DNA of 64,000 nt. Source: Sinotaia quadrata. Lineage: Eukaryota; Mollusca; Gastropoda; Architaenioglossa; Viviparidae. Shown in pieces: positions 53,100 through 62,909 of the stretch. The stretch spans positions 106,369,360-106,433,359 of the forward strand of contig CM054181.1 of the NCBI GenBank assembly GCA_028829895.1. Reading direction: 5' to 3'. The notes beneath the pieces are model-generated. The model saw nothing but the letters and a program-made list of their open reading frames with translations. It was not told the origin of the DNA and searched no databases. The position numbers were made by a program, and so were the translations under genes. How positions within the stretch are numbered: position 1 is the first letter of the stretch; each line of letters opens with the position of its first letter.

Positions 53100-54647
53100 T
53101 GTTACGTTTCCAGTATTTATTTAAAGACCCTGCTTAGAATAATTAAAAGACTTTAAATATAATTAATTCTTCCTCTCATATTCTACGCAGACTGGTTGCT
53201 CAATTTATTATCTGACTAATTAAAAGTGCGTCTTGTAGTTCAGACGACAAATTTACAGACTAATAAACTGCGAACTTTTAGCTAGATTTGAAAACAGTTA
53301 AGTCCCTCTAAATTAATATGCACTCGTCATCAATCTTTCTGCTCATCCGCCCCCATTCAAATCTAAGAATTAATCTAATTGGTCTATTGTGCATAGAAAT
53401 CAACTACTAAGAGGTATTAACAAAGAAAATAAGATTTAATGAAGTTTAACAAATTAACAATAAATCGAATGCAACGCGAATAGTCTTCACTCTGTCTTTA
53501 CGCGCCTATGCCTGATTTTTGTCAATCTAAATTGCCAGAAAAGTGTTCCTTTGAGATCTGTACACTTGATCTTGCACTTAGCTCTATTCTTGTATCCTTG
53601 GTCTCAACACTCAGTCATGCCGGTTCGTTCCCTCAGTCCCCCTTTAACGACACACGTGGTGCATAAGGAATGATGTCCCTTTGTTAGTGGCTAGGAACTG
53701 GAATTTTTGCAGCATGGCCCTCAGAGTGGATTTCGACACGCTTACACCAATAAGCTAATGCAGGTGAGGCATGGGTGAACATGAACCATGAGCCGACCTG
53801 TGGATGCAACGTGTTTGGATATAATTCTCAACCTAACAGGTCCTACTTAGGCATGGCTCAATTAAATGCGCTGAACAAAGAGTTTCGACTTCGCGTCGCT
53901 TACAATTAGATTTTAGAAAAATATAATCGTCTCACATGTGTTCCATTTAACAGTCATGACGTATGAAGCAATAAAATAGATACAACGTTAAATTAATGTT
54001 CATACAAGGGGTAATTCAAGCCGACAGAGCGCTTCACAATTTACAATTTAAATTACACGCAATAATTGAATTACATGAAGAATTCATATCGAGCGCAGCA
54101 TTCTGGCTCTTAGTGAATTAAAACAATATAAATTAAAGTACAGAAATGGAAAAATGGTTACAATAAATTTATATTCCGTAACGTATAGGTTTTCAGCTAT
54201 TTCTCTGAACCATGCTCAAGTGTATATGGAAATCATATAATACATAGCACAAATACATACTTAAACAATACATAGGCAAATACTATTAAATAAAATGATA
54301 CCTTTGAGAGAAGTCGAAGGGTACCTTGATTCTCTATGGCGCCGGCTGCCTCTCACGACCCGAGTAAGCTGATGGAATTAGCTAAAATGTGCTCGAAGTG
54401 AGGGAGCGGAAGCGTGTGGGTACATATATAGAAAGGTATATTGCGTATCACGTGACTGTTCGCAAGGCATGTGGTTGGTTCGAGAACTGGACAATGGTCC
54501 TAAAGTTACATAACATCTTGACCTGTTCTAGAAGCACCTAGAAAAAGGAAGCTTTGAACAAAGGGCCAAGGGTTTCAAATATTCGAATTTGAAGTAAACA
54601 AGGCAATGTGGGTCATCAGGTCGGACATTTTTATCAGACTTGTGACA
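53100..54647 (-). repeat. 3' LTR of the Gmr1-like element
   Basis: 1548 bp with TG...CA ends, a direct repeat of 59848-61395. It repeats the TATA and TCACGTGA sites of the other LTR and supplies the 3' end of the RNA. AATAAA on the minus strand occurs about 105 and 16 bp before the LTR terminus. Confidence 0.96.
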
Positions 54648-54660
54648 CCCCCTTGCTTTT
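54648..54660 (-). promoter_or_regulatory. Polypurine tract
   Basis: On the minus strand AAAAGCAAGGGGG lies directly against the start of the 3' LTR. This is where the RNase H-resistant primer for plus-strand DNA synthesis is expected. Confidence 0.88.
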
Positions 54661-54870
54661 GAGGCGTTTATCTTACCAAAGATAAAATGCCTCCTACAAA
54701 TTATGTATGATAAAATGTAGAAGTCCACAATGAAGAAAAATTTATACCAAAAAAAATTCAACATTCCTAGAAATAAAGTGTGCAACTATATTTCATATTT
54801 ACAGGAAGGAATCCGTAGGGTTCAGTTAATTGATTAAACAACATTCTATCAGTACCGGCACTTGATGGCA

Positions 54871-57800
54871 TCAAGCACGACTCATATAATCTGCGCCAAC
54901 ATTCAAAGACCCTTTGATGTAATGAATATTTGCGTCATACTGTGTCAGAAACAAAGACCAACGCATTAAACGGCTGTTCGTAAATTGCGCCTGTCCGAGA
55001 AAGGCCAACGGCTGGTGATCGCACTCAATGACAAAGGTTTTTCCGTACAAATAGTTTTCGAACTTTTTTATGGCCCAAACTATTGCAAGACATTCCTTTT
55101 CACTGGTGGAATATTTCTGTTCAGTAGTTGTGAGTTTACGGCTTGCATATGCAACTGGGTGTTTGGTGTCATTGTGTTCTTGTAATAACACTGCTCCTAA
55201 TCCTGTGTTGCTAGCATCAGTCCTTAACAAGAATGGTTTTGTCAAATCTGGCAGTTTAACAATTAAATCTGAAGTCAGTCTAGATTTCAGTGTGTCAAAA
55301 GCGTTTTGGCATGCATCAGTCCACACTACTTTTGTAGGCATATTCTTACGTGTCAAGTCAGTCAGAGGACATGCAATGGCACTAAAATCTGGTACGAATT
55401 TTCTGTAGTAGTTAGCAAGACCAAGAAAACTTCTAACTTGTGTTTTTGTTAGCGGTTGTGAAGTGTCCTTAAGTTGTGCTATCTTAGCTTCACTTGGCGA
55501 CATAGTTCCATGACTCAACTTGTGTCCCAAGAAGTCTAAGGAGAATTGTGCTATTTCACACTTCGTAGGGCGGGCAGTGAGGTTGGCTTGCTTTAATCTG
55601 GCTAGCACATCTCGTAAGAGTGTTAAGTGCTCCTCCCATGTCTGGGTGCCTAGAATTAAATCATCCATGAAGTTCTCAACTCCACGTCCGTACAGTGGTT
55701 CTAACAATGACCGCATCATTTTAGAAAAAATGCTTGGAGCGTTTGAAACTCCGAAAGGCATAACTTTCCATGTGTAGTTTCCTACTGGTGTAGTGAAAGC
55801 TAGTATGTGTCGATCAGTGTCCTTGACCTTGATTTGCCAAAAACCGCGTGACAAATCTATTTTGGTATAGTAATGAGCGTTAGCTAGCTTAGTGAAGATG
55901 AGATCCGGATCAGGAAGAGGTTCGGCACAAAACTCTGTCACTTGATTGAGTTTGCGGTAGTCTACGCAAAAACGGAACGAGTTATCACGTTTTTTAATCA
56001 ACACGATGGGTGATCCGTAGGCACTGTCAGTCTTCTCTATGACTCCTAGATCTAACATAGTCTTAATCTCACGTCTAACGTCATCTATCTTAGCGTGTGG
56101 CAACGGATACGGCTTCAAACGTATCGGTTTGTTGTCAGTCAGCTTCAGTGAAAATTCTATTAAGTCTGTCAACCCTGGTTTGTCTGTCAGAGTAGATGAG
56201 AACTCATTAAGCAATTCATTCACTTCTTTTTTCTGTCTTTCTGTCAAGGCTTCATTTACCCTAACGTCTTTGACAGTTTCGTCCGTCTGTAGAGGACAGT
56301 TTGGTAAAGTACCAGTGACGCAATCAGTCTCCCCCTCGTCTTCTGTAACTATCGTCGCTACGACAAAATCAGCTTGAGTGGTTTGATCCTCACGGCTTAT
56401 GTACTTTTTGAGTAGGTTAACATGAAAGATTTTCTCTCTCTTTCCTGTCTGCACCTTATAGTTCAGTCCCCCTAGCTTGGCGGTAACTACAAAGGGCCCC
56501 TTCCATTTCATCTGAAGTTTGTTATGTGCTTCAGGAAGCAACAGTAACACCTTGTCATTAACTTCAAATTCTCTAGGTTTGGTGTGCTTATTGTAATATT
56601 CTGCCTGTCTAGACTGAGCTATCGTCAAGTTTTCCCGTGCTATCTTGCCTATAGTTTCAAGACGGTTTCTTAAGTCAGTGACGTATGTGTAAGTTGTTTT
56701 AACTTCGTCATCTGTCTTTTCATCAGTCCAAAGTGCCTTCAAAATCATCATCGGTCCGCGTACAGTACGTCCGTAAAGTAGCTCGAATGGTGAAAACCCG
56801 GTGGAAGATTGTGGCACTTCCCTATATGCAAATAGTAGGGCAGGGATGTATCTGTCCCAGTCTTTCGGTTTATCTGTGGCGAGCTTTTTAAGTGCTGTTT
56901 TTAATGTCCCATTGTATTTTTCAATCAGACCATTTGCCTGGGGGTGGTATGGTGTGCAAGTAAGATGTTTGATGGAAAGTAAACGATTTACTTCCTTCAT
57001 TACGTTGCCTATGAATTGACTCCCCTGATCTGTCAAAATTTCAGTAGGAATACCAACACGACTCCAAAGACCGAAAAGGGCTTCGGCGACAGTTTCAGTA
57101 TCAATGTTTTTCAATGGCACTGCGTCGGCGAATCTCGTTGCGTAATCAATAGTGGTTAGCACGTATCGATTACCTCTCGTTGATGTGGGTATTATAGGCC
57201 CAATCAAATCCAATGCTACGCGCTTGTAGGGTTCACTGATCAGTTCAGGCTCTCCTAACGGTGCGGGTCTGATTGAATTTTTAGACTGTGTTCTCTGGCA
57301 TGTGTCGCAACTTAACACGAATCTACGGATATCGGCAGTGATGTCCGGCCAATAAAACTCACTTGTAATACGACTAGTTGTTTTTTGTACACCCATGTGT
57401 GCACCAAAAAGACTCTCGTGACCTAATCGTAATACGTCATTTCGTTTGGTTTGTGGAACGACTAATTGTTTCCGAAATTCGTCTCCCACTTTCGAATAGC
57501 GGTACAATAAACCCTTTTTCAGAATAATGCACGCTTTCTTATTCGAATCGTCAGTGTTGACGTCACTAACAGGTACAGCTTGTCTGCGTAACTTGTCTAG
57601 TGTTTCGTCCTCAGCTTGTAATATTTTAATCTCGCTAACTGTTGCTTTATCTACGGCTGGTGCGGCAGACATCGGTGCAGTTACAGATTTGTCTTTACTA
57701 CTCGCTGCTCTGGTTACAGCGTTAACCAGTGGTGGTTCGATTGAAGTTTGTTTTTTGCACGGCAAAACATACTTGCAACCAAGGATCACGTCATGCGGTG

Positions 57801-59226
57801 AGTTTTCCATAACTGCCGCTTTGACTGTTCCTTCTACAAAGTCTGAAATAATTGAGACTTCAGCTACTGGCAAAATGTCTTGTTCGCCGTTCGCAAAGGT
57901 GACAGAGATTGTCTCCCCTGTGTAGTCGGTACGGTTAACTAATGATGCATTTACAATAGCGTCTAGCTCACACCCTGTATCAAGCAAAGCGATTGTGTCG
58001 TGACCGTTTGCCTGTACTGGTGTTCGATTCGACTTTTCTGTTTTAGGTGTATGACTTTCTACTGCGTAAACTTTAGCTGTTTTCTTTTCAGGACATGTTC
58101 GTGAAAAATGGCCACTATCACCACAAGTGTAACATGCAAGATTCTTTTTATCTTTCTGTTTGTCGGACTTGTTTTTAGTGTCGGGTTTAGATGTTTTATC
58201 ATCACGCTCACTATGTGCCTTCCCGTCATTTTTCTTATCCTTTCGAGTCTGCGGTTCGTTCGGTCGAGACTTGTTGTTCGCGTGTGCGTTCGAGAATTGA
58301 GAATGTGCGTCATCAAAGCGATCGGCGGCGTTGCCTATCTCCTCTAGCGTAGATTTTTCCCTTATTGCTAAGTGAATCAGTAGATCTGATTTGTATGACC
58401 CGAGAATATGGTCTTTTACCATTTCATCCCTAAGACCTGCGTACGTCTGTGGAGTTTCAGCTAGATCTATCCATCTCTGGAACAAGTCAGTTACGCGTCG
58501 TATGTACTGTGCGTGCGTCTCTGAACTGGCTTTCGTGGCCTGTTTAAACTTACGTCGGTATGTATCTGCGGTGAGTCTGTATCGTTTCAATAATGCGGCC
58601 TTGACTGTGTCGTAATTATCTGACTCAGAATCGCTAAGCTTATTGAATTCGTTTTTCGCAGTACCCTGCAGTAACCCCGATAAATTTATCGCCCAATGTT
58701 CCGCTGGAATGCTTGTTGCTCTGGCTAACTTTTCAAACGTTTTTAAATACGCGTCTATTTGATCTTTGTTCTCATCAAATGGGACCATATTTATCTTTGG
58801 AATGATGTTTTCAATTCTACTGTGATTATTTCCATCGCTAGAATGCGAATCACCACTGCTTCTGCGGTCACGGTTTGGATTAGTAACTTCTAGTTTCTTT
58901 ACTTCCCATTCTAACCGTTTTATTTCCGCGTCTGCCGCGATGCGTTTGGCTTCTGTATCCGCTGCGATGCGTTTTGCTTCAATGTCGGCTAATCTTTCGG
59001 CTTCTAACCTTTTAGCTTCTGCATCCGCTGCGATGCGTTTAGCTTCTGTTTCGGCTAGTTTTTCCGCTTCTAACTTCTTCAACTCGCGATTAGCTATACG
59101 TTCTTCCCTTTCCGCTTTCTCCACTTCCTCTAGCTTAGTTCTAATGTAGCTAGTCAGTTCGTCACCCTGATATCCTATCATGATACCGGTTTCTTTCAGG
59201 TCTTCGAGAACCTGTTTGCGATCCAT
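54871..59226 (-). CDS. Gag-Pol polyprotein, IN upstream of RT
   Basis: One 1451-residue ORF without stops. Residues 30-115: charged coiled coil with EAKRIAAD at 61, 83 and 92. 145-308: Gag capsid, its C-terminal half (about 206-308, with LLKRYRLTADTYRRKF) resembling a SCAN domain. 365-378: CCHC zinc knuckle. 416-418: protease DTG, with DVILG further on. 603-643: integrase H2C2 finger (H603, H610, C640, C643). 673/733/769: integrase D, D and E, with 35 residues between the last two. 910-912: GPF motif. RT: D1124 and FMDD (D1188, D1189). RNase H: D1337, E1378, D1403, D1446. The ATG at 59226 is the first in frame and starts the coiled coil. Gag and Pol are fused without frameshift, so the ratio of Gag to Pol must be set otherwise, probably by processing. 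Integrase before RT is as in Gmr1-like elements. Confidence 0.96.
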   Translation of the reverse strand: MDRKQVLEDLKETGIMIGYQGDELTSYIRTKLEEVEKAEREERIANRELKKLEAEKLAETEAKRIAADAEAKRLEAERLADIEAKRIAADTEAKRIAADAEIKRLEWEVKKLEVTNPNRDRRSSGDSHSSDGNNHSRIENIIPKINMVPFDENKDQIDAYLKTFEKLARATSIPAEHWAINLSGLLQGTAKNEFNKLSDSESDNYDTVKAALLKRYRLTADTYRRKFKQATKASSETHAQYIRRVTDLFQRWIDLAETPQTYAGLRDEMVKDHILGSYKSDLLIHLAIREKSTLEEIGNAADRFDDAHSQFSNAHANNKSRPNEPQTRKDKKNDGKAHSERDDKTSKPDTKNKSDKQKDKKNLACYTCGDSGHFSRTCPEKKTAKVYAVESHTPKTEKSNRTPVQANGHDTIALLDTGCELDAIVNASLVNRTDYTGETISVTFANGEQDILPVAEVSIISDFVEGTVKAAVMENSPHDVILGCKYVLPCKKQTSIEPPLVNAVTRAASSKDKSVTAPMSAAPAVDKATVSEIKILQAEDETLDKLRRQAVPVSDVNTDDSNKKACIILKKGLLYRYSKVGDEFRKQLVVPQTKRNDVLRLGHESLFGAHMGVQKTTSRITSEFYWPDITADIRRFVLSCDTCQRTQSKNSIRPAPLGEPELISEPYKRVALDLIGPIIPTSTRGNRYVLTTIDYATRFADAVPLKNIDTETVAEALFGLWSRVGIPTEILTDQGSQFIGNVMKEVNRLLSIKHLTCTPYHPQANGLIEKYNGTLKTALKKLATDKPKDWDRYIPALLFAYREVPQSSTGFSPFELLYGRTVRGPMMILKALWTDEKTDDEVKTTYTYVTDLRNRLETIGKIARENLTIAQSRQAEYYNKHTKPREFEVNDKVLLLLPEAHNKLQMKWKGPFVVTAKLGGLNYKVQTGKREKIFHVNLLKKYISREDQTTQADFVVATIVTEDEGETDCVTGTLPNCPLQTDETVKDVRVNEALTERQKKEVNELLNEFSSTLTDKPGLTDLIEFSLKLTDNKPIRLKPYPLPHAKIDDVRREIKTMLDLGVIEKTDSAYGSPIVLIKKRDNSFRFCVDYRKLNQVTEFCAEPLPDPDLIFTKLANAHYYTKIDLSRGFWQIKVKDTDRHILAFTTPVGNYTWKVMPFGVSNAPSIFSKMMRSLLEPLYGRGVENFMDDLILGTQTWEEHLTLLRDVLARLKQANLTARPTKCEIAQFSLDFLGHKLSHGTMSPSEAKIAQLKDTSQPLTKTQVRSFLGLANYYRKFVPDFSAIACPLTDLTRKNMPTKVVWTDACQNAFDTLKSRLTSDLIVKLPDLTKPFLLRTDASNTGLGAVLLQEHNDTKHPVAYASRKLTTTEQKYSTSEKECLAIVWAIKKFENYLYGKTFVIECDHQPLAFLGQAQFTNSRLMRWSLFLTQYDANIHYIKGSLNVGADYMSRA

Positions 59227-59847
59227 TTTACTGTCTTAGCGCGCTGGCTACAATAAAGATGTATCTCGTGAATTGTGTGTTTTTAACCGTCGGCGATAAC
59301 TCCGCTTATCCCGAAAATAACTTTTAGGCTACAACCTTACAAAAATTATTTAATTTACTCAGAACACCTTCCGAAATAAATTACGCGTTAACTCTTTACA
59401 CGTTTCACCTGCTTGTCACAGTGTCCGCTGTTCCAAGACTTCCGTAATGTCACGGCTCCTACCATACAACATTACACATTATATCTAGCACCCTAAATAT
59501 AATAGTCCGAAGTCTGTTACTACCGATAACTCTCCTAGCTGGCGGTATAACCTTCGACTCCTCACAATGAAGTACTCAGTAACACAATACTAAATAAATC
59601 ATTCAATAGCTAACATGACATATTTAACTACGCTTAAATATATCAACATTAACTAACATGCACGCTACTCTGCAAAAGAATACATGCACATGTCACAACA
59701 AAAGCAAAGAAAATCAGTGATACAAAAATCAAAAGAACAATTGGCAATTCTGTTCGTTCGTTCGTTTCTAGGTTATGATGCGCCCTATGTATAAAAAATG
59801 TTACAATTTACAATTTAATACATATCAATCCCGCGACGACCCACACT
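59227..59847 (-). other. 5' leader of the retrotransposon
   Basis: About 620 bp between the 5' LTR and the ORF. It carries the candidate primer-binding site next to the LTR and should hold the packaging signals. No coding content is seen. Confidence 0.8.
59826..59843 (-). promoter_or_regulatory. Candidate primer-binding site
   Basis: Four bases (agtg) after the 5' LTR the minus strand reads TGGGTCGTCGCGGGATTG. It starts with TGG, as expected for pairing with a tRNA 3' CCA end. I could not fit it to a standard tRNA 3' end with normal T-arm spacing, so the primer is unassigned. Confidence 0.55.
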
Positions 59848-61395
59848 TGTTACGTTTCCAGTATTTATTTAAAGACCCTGCTTAGAATAATTAAAAGACT
59901 TTAAATATAATTAATTCTTCCTCTCATATTCTACGCAGACTGGTTGCTCAATTTATTATCTGACTAATTAAAAGTGCGTCTTGTAGTTCAGACGACAAAT
60001 TTACAGACTAATAAACTGCGAACTTTTAGCTAGATTTGAAAACAGTTAAGTCCCTCTAAATTAATATGCACTCGTCATCAATCTTTCTGCTCATCCGCCC
60101 CCATTCAAATCTAAGAATTAATCTAATTGGTCTATTGTGCATAGAAATCAACTACTAAGAGGTATTAACAAAGAAAATAAGATTTAATGAAGTTTAACAA
60201 ATTAACAATAAATCGAATGCAACGCGAATAGTCTTCACTCTGTCTTTACGCGCCTATGCCTGATTTTTGTCAATCTAAATTGCCAGAAAAGTGTTCCTTT
60301 GAGATCTGTACACTTGATCTTGCACTTAGCTCTATTCTTGTATCCTTGGTCTCAACACTCAGTCATGCCGGTTCGTTCCCTCAGTCCCCCTTTAACGACA
60401 CACGTGGTGCATAAGGAATGATGTCCCTTTGTTAGTGGCTAGGAACTGGAATTTTTGCAGCATGGCCCTCAGAGTGGATTTCGACACGCTTACACCAATA
60501 AGCTAATGCAGGTGAGGCATGGGTGAACATGAACCATGAGCCGACCTGTGGATGCAACGTGTTTGGATATAATTCTCAACCTAACAGGTCCTACTTAGGC
60601 ATGGCTCAATTAAATGCGCTGAACAAAGAGTTTCGACTTCGCGTCGCTTACAATTAGATTTTAGAAAAATATAATCGTCTCACATGTGTTCCATTTAACA
60701 GTCATGACGTATGAAGCAATAAAATAGATACAACGTTAAATTAATGTTCATACAAGGGGTAATTCAAGCCGACAGAGCGCTTCACAATTTACAATTTAAA
60801 TTACACGCAATAATTGAATTACATGAAGAATTCATATCGAGCGCAGCATTCTGGCTCTTAGTGAATTAAAACAATATAAATTAAAGTACAGAAATGGAAA
60901 AATGGTTACAATAAATTTATATTCCGTAACGTATAGGTTTTCAGCTATTTCTCTGAACCATGCTCAAGTGTATATGGAAATCATATAATACATAGCACAA
61001 ATACATACTTAAACAATACATAGGCAAATACTATTAAATAAAATGATACCTTTGAGAGAAGTCGAAGGGTACCTTGATTCTCTATGGCGCCGGCTGCCTC
61101 TCACGACCCGAGTAAGCTGATGGAATTAGCTAAAATGTGCTCGAAGTGAGGGAGCGGAAGCGTGTGGGTACATATATAGAAAGGTATATTGCGTATCACG
61201 TGACTGTTCGCAAGGCATGTGGTTGGTTCGAGAACTGGACAATGGTCCTAAAGTTACATAACATCTTGACCTGTTCTAGAAGCACCTAGAAAAAGGAAGC
61301 TTTGAACAAAGGGCCAAGGGTTTCAAATATTCGAATTTGAAGTAAACAAGGCAATGTGGGTCATCAGGTCGGACATTTTTATCAGACTTGTGACA
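59848..61395 (-). repeat. 5' LTR of the Gmr1-like element
   Basis: 1548 bp, the same sequence as 53100-54647 by eye. It holds the promoter of the element (see 61171-61203). Confidence 0.96.
61171..61203 (-). promoter_or_regulatory. LTR promoter: TCACGTGA box and TATA box
   Basis: Reading the minus strand, a palindromic E-box TCACGTGA (61203-61196) is followed 15 bases later by a TATA-like TCTATATATG (61180-61171). Transcription would start near 61140-61150. The same pair is in the 3' LTR at 54423-54455. TCACGTGA is the preferred site of bHLH-zip factors such as USF and MITF/TFE; use here is inferred. Confidence 0.5.
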
Positions 61396-61400
61396 GTTAT
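61396..61400. repeat. Target-site duplication (right)
   Basis: gttat, identical to 53095-53099. Confidence 0.93.
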
Positions 61401-61758
61401 CTTAACCCACATTTTGGTTAATTTAATAGAGTGACCAGAATGAGTTGGTTGGGGGTGGAACCAGATATATTAATATTATAAAGTGTAACAAGGGGAACAG
61501 ATAACGTTTACTAACTCAGGCACATCAGCTGATTTGCCTGTTACTATGTCTTATAAATGGCAGTTCAAATATTTGGCTTAGGAACTGAAGGGCAGGTCAG
61601 GCCATCTGGCTGCCATTACTATTAGCATTGATATAAATAACTTGATATTGATAGTTCTGAACCTGCTACAGTGGCAGGGTCGGTAAATATAAACGGGTAT
61701 GTGACAACCAAAAAATTTCTGCAAACATATCAACACTGAAATGTCATATCACACTTAC
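61401..61758 (-). other. Host gene last intron, 5' part
   Basis: Intron sequence between the element and the splice donor. Nothing else is seen. Confidence 0.7.
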
Positions 61759-61915
61759 CTCCATTTTGTAACTGTGATAGTATTGTCTGGAGGAGGTTTT
61801 GTGACATGGGCAAAATGTGACCACCGTGCATGAGGGCTAGTGATGCATCTTGCATTCCCATTGCTGCAGATGGAGGTAATGAAAGGGGAGGGGCTGGAGG
61901 GTTTTGTTCTTGTAC
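61759..61915 (-). CDS. Host gene, penultimate exon
   Basis: Minus-strand exon of 157 bp between an acceptor (TTTGACAG) and a perfect donor (GTAAGT). It encodes 52 residues and one extra base, starting in phase 0 and ending in phase 1. The residues are Pro-rich first (NPPAPPLSLPPSAA), then Met/Leu/Gln-rich (LPMSQNLLQTILSQLQNG). The phase fits the exons on both sides exactly. The family is not recognised. Confidence 0.83.
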
Positions 61916-62588
61916 CTGTCAAAGTTCCCACAAAGTGTTCATTCATAAAAATCAAAAGCCACCAGTAGTGACATCAAACAAAAAAATCCAAAATTGTTAG
62001 TAAGCTACTAAGTTCAAAATATACAATAAGTTCTCTGTACAGATGATATATACATTTCTAAGTCAAATGTGTAAAAAAAAATCTCCTAAATGGAACAGGA
62101 TAGTCCAAGTGAAAAACATATGTTATATAAGTACACTATCAGAATATTGAAACACATGAGAACTTAGTCCAACATTAATACAGCACAACTAAAGACTAAG
62201 TGAATGAAAACAAAAATCAGCATCGTTTGGATGATAAATCATCATCTTGCACTCACTCTCAGGTCAACATCTTGAGTCATGTCATTTCAAATTTAAATAC
62301 ATGTAAAAACCCACAAATGCCGAAATGTTAGGCTGTGTATATTCAAATTCAGGTAAGCAAAACAAATATAAACTGGTAACTCAGTGTATCGCCTTCTTGC
62401 ACACAGTGTAAAATGGCATTTTAAGCTAGTAATCTCAAATGCCGTATCTTGTACAAATAAGTTAATTTCTTTACTTCTGAGATGATTAAATAAACATTTT
62501 TGAAAGTAAATAAATATATTTTCTATCTTTAATTAAACAATGGAGTTTTCTTACAAGTAAACAAAATCACAGCCCAAATTCAGCTCAC
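61916..62588 (-). other. Host gene intron (673 bp)
   Basis: AT-rich intron bounded by GTGAGC and CAG. No internal element is seen. Confidence 0.75.
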
Positions 62589-62789
62589 CTGCAAAATAAT
62601 CTGTGGCTGAGAAGGTGCTCCCACCCCTGGGTTTAAGGTCAAGGGTGAAGTTGAGAAACTGGTGGGAGGTATGATAATTTGGATCTGAGGATGTTGTGAC
62701 TGGTGCTGGATGTTGACAGGAGTGATGATGTTGATAGGTATGGTGTGTGGCTGCTGCACCTGTGACTGTACTGCATCTTGCTGAATTAC
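62589..62789 (-). CDS. Host gene, third-last exon
   Basis: Minus-strand exon of 201 bp (67 codons, phase 0 at both ends) between acceptor GTTCCCAG and donor GTGAGC. It encodes a Gln/Pro/Ile-rich low-complexity segment, for example QDAVQSQVQQPHTIPINI and HPQIQIIIPP. With the two downstream exons it gives the last 166 residues of a protein whose earlier exons are beyond the window. Such Gln-rich stretches are common in activation domains of transcription factors. No DNA-binding domain lies in these exons, so I give no name. Confidence 0.8.
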
Positions 62790-62909
62790 CTGGGAACACA
62801 AACATCATAAAAAAGTATAAAAATATAAAATGTCAGTCGAAATAATGTCAGTGATAACTGTGCACTAGATATGGTCAACACATATACTTATTTTCCAAAA
62901 GAATTAATG

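Larger units (their letters stand above)
53100..61395 (-). mobile_element. Complete Gmr1-like Ty3/gypsy retrotransposon
   Basis: An 8296-bp element in minus orientation: 5' LTR 59848-61395, leader with candidate primer site, one gag-pol ORF 59226-54871, purine tract 54660-54648, 3' LTR 54647-53100, and a 5-bp target-site duplication. Both LTRs are 1548 bp, begin TGTCAC and end GTAACA on the coding strand, and show no difference in the stretches I compared. The pol order is protease-integrase-RT-RNase H, which sets it apart from ordinary Ty3/gypsy elements and matches the Gmr1-like group. There is no env-like ORF and no chromodomain. It sits in the last intron of the host gene, in the same orientation. 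Intact ORF and matching LTRs imply a recent insertion. Confidence 0.95.

Noticed and set aside
55070..57925. Plus-strand open frames of 66-132 codons under the gag-pol gene
   Set aside because: Antisense shadows of the long minus-strand ORF, without their own features.
53100..61395. An endogenous retrovirus with envelope gene
   Set aside because: Only a 223-bp gap separates the pol stop codon from the 3' LTR boundary, so there is no room for an env ORF; this is a retrotransposon.
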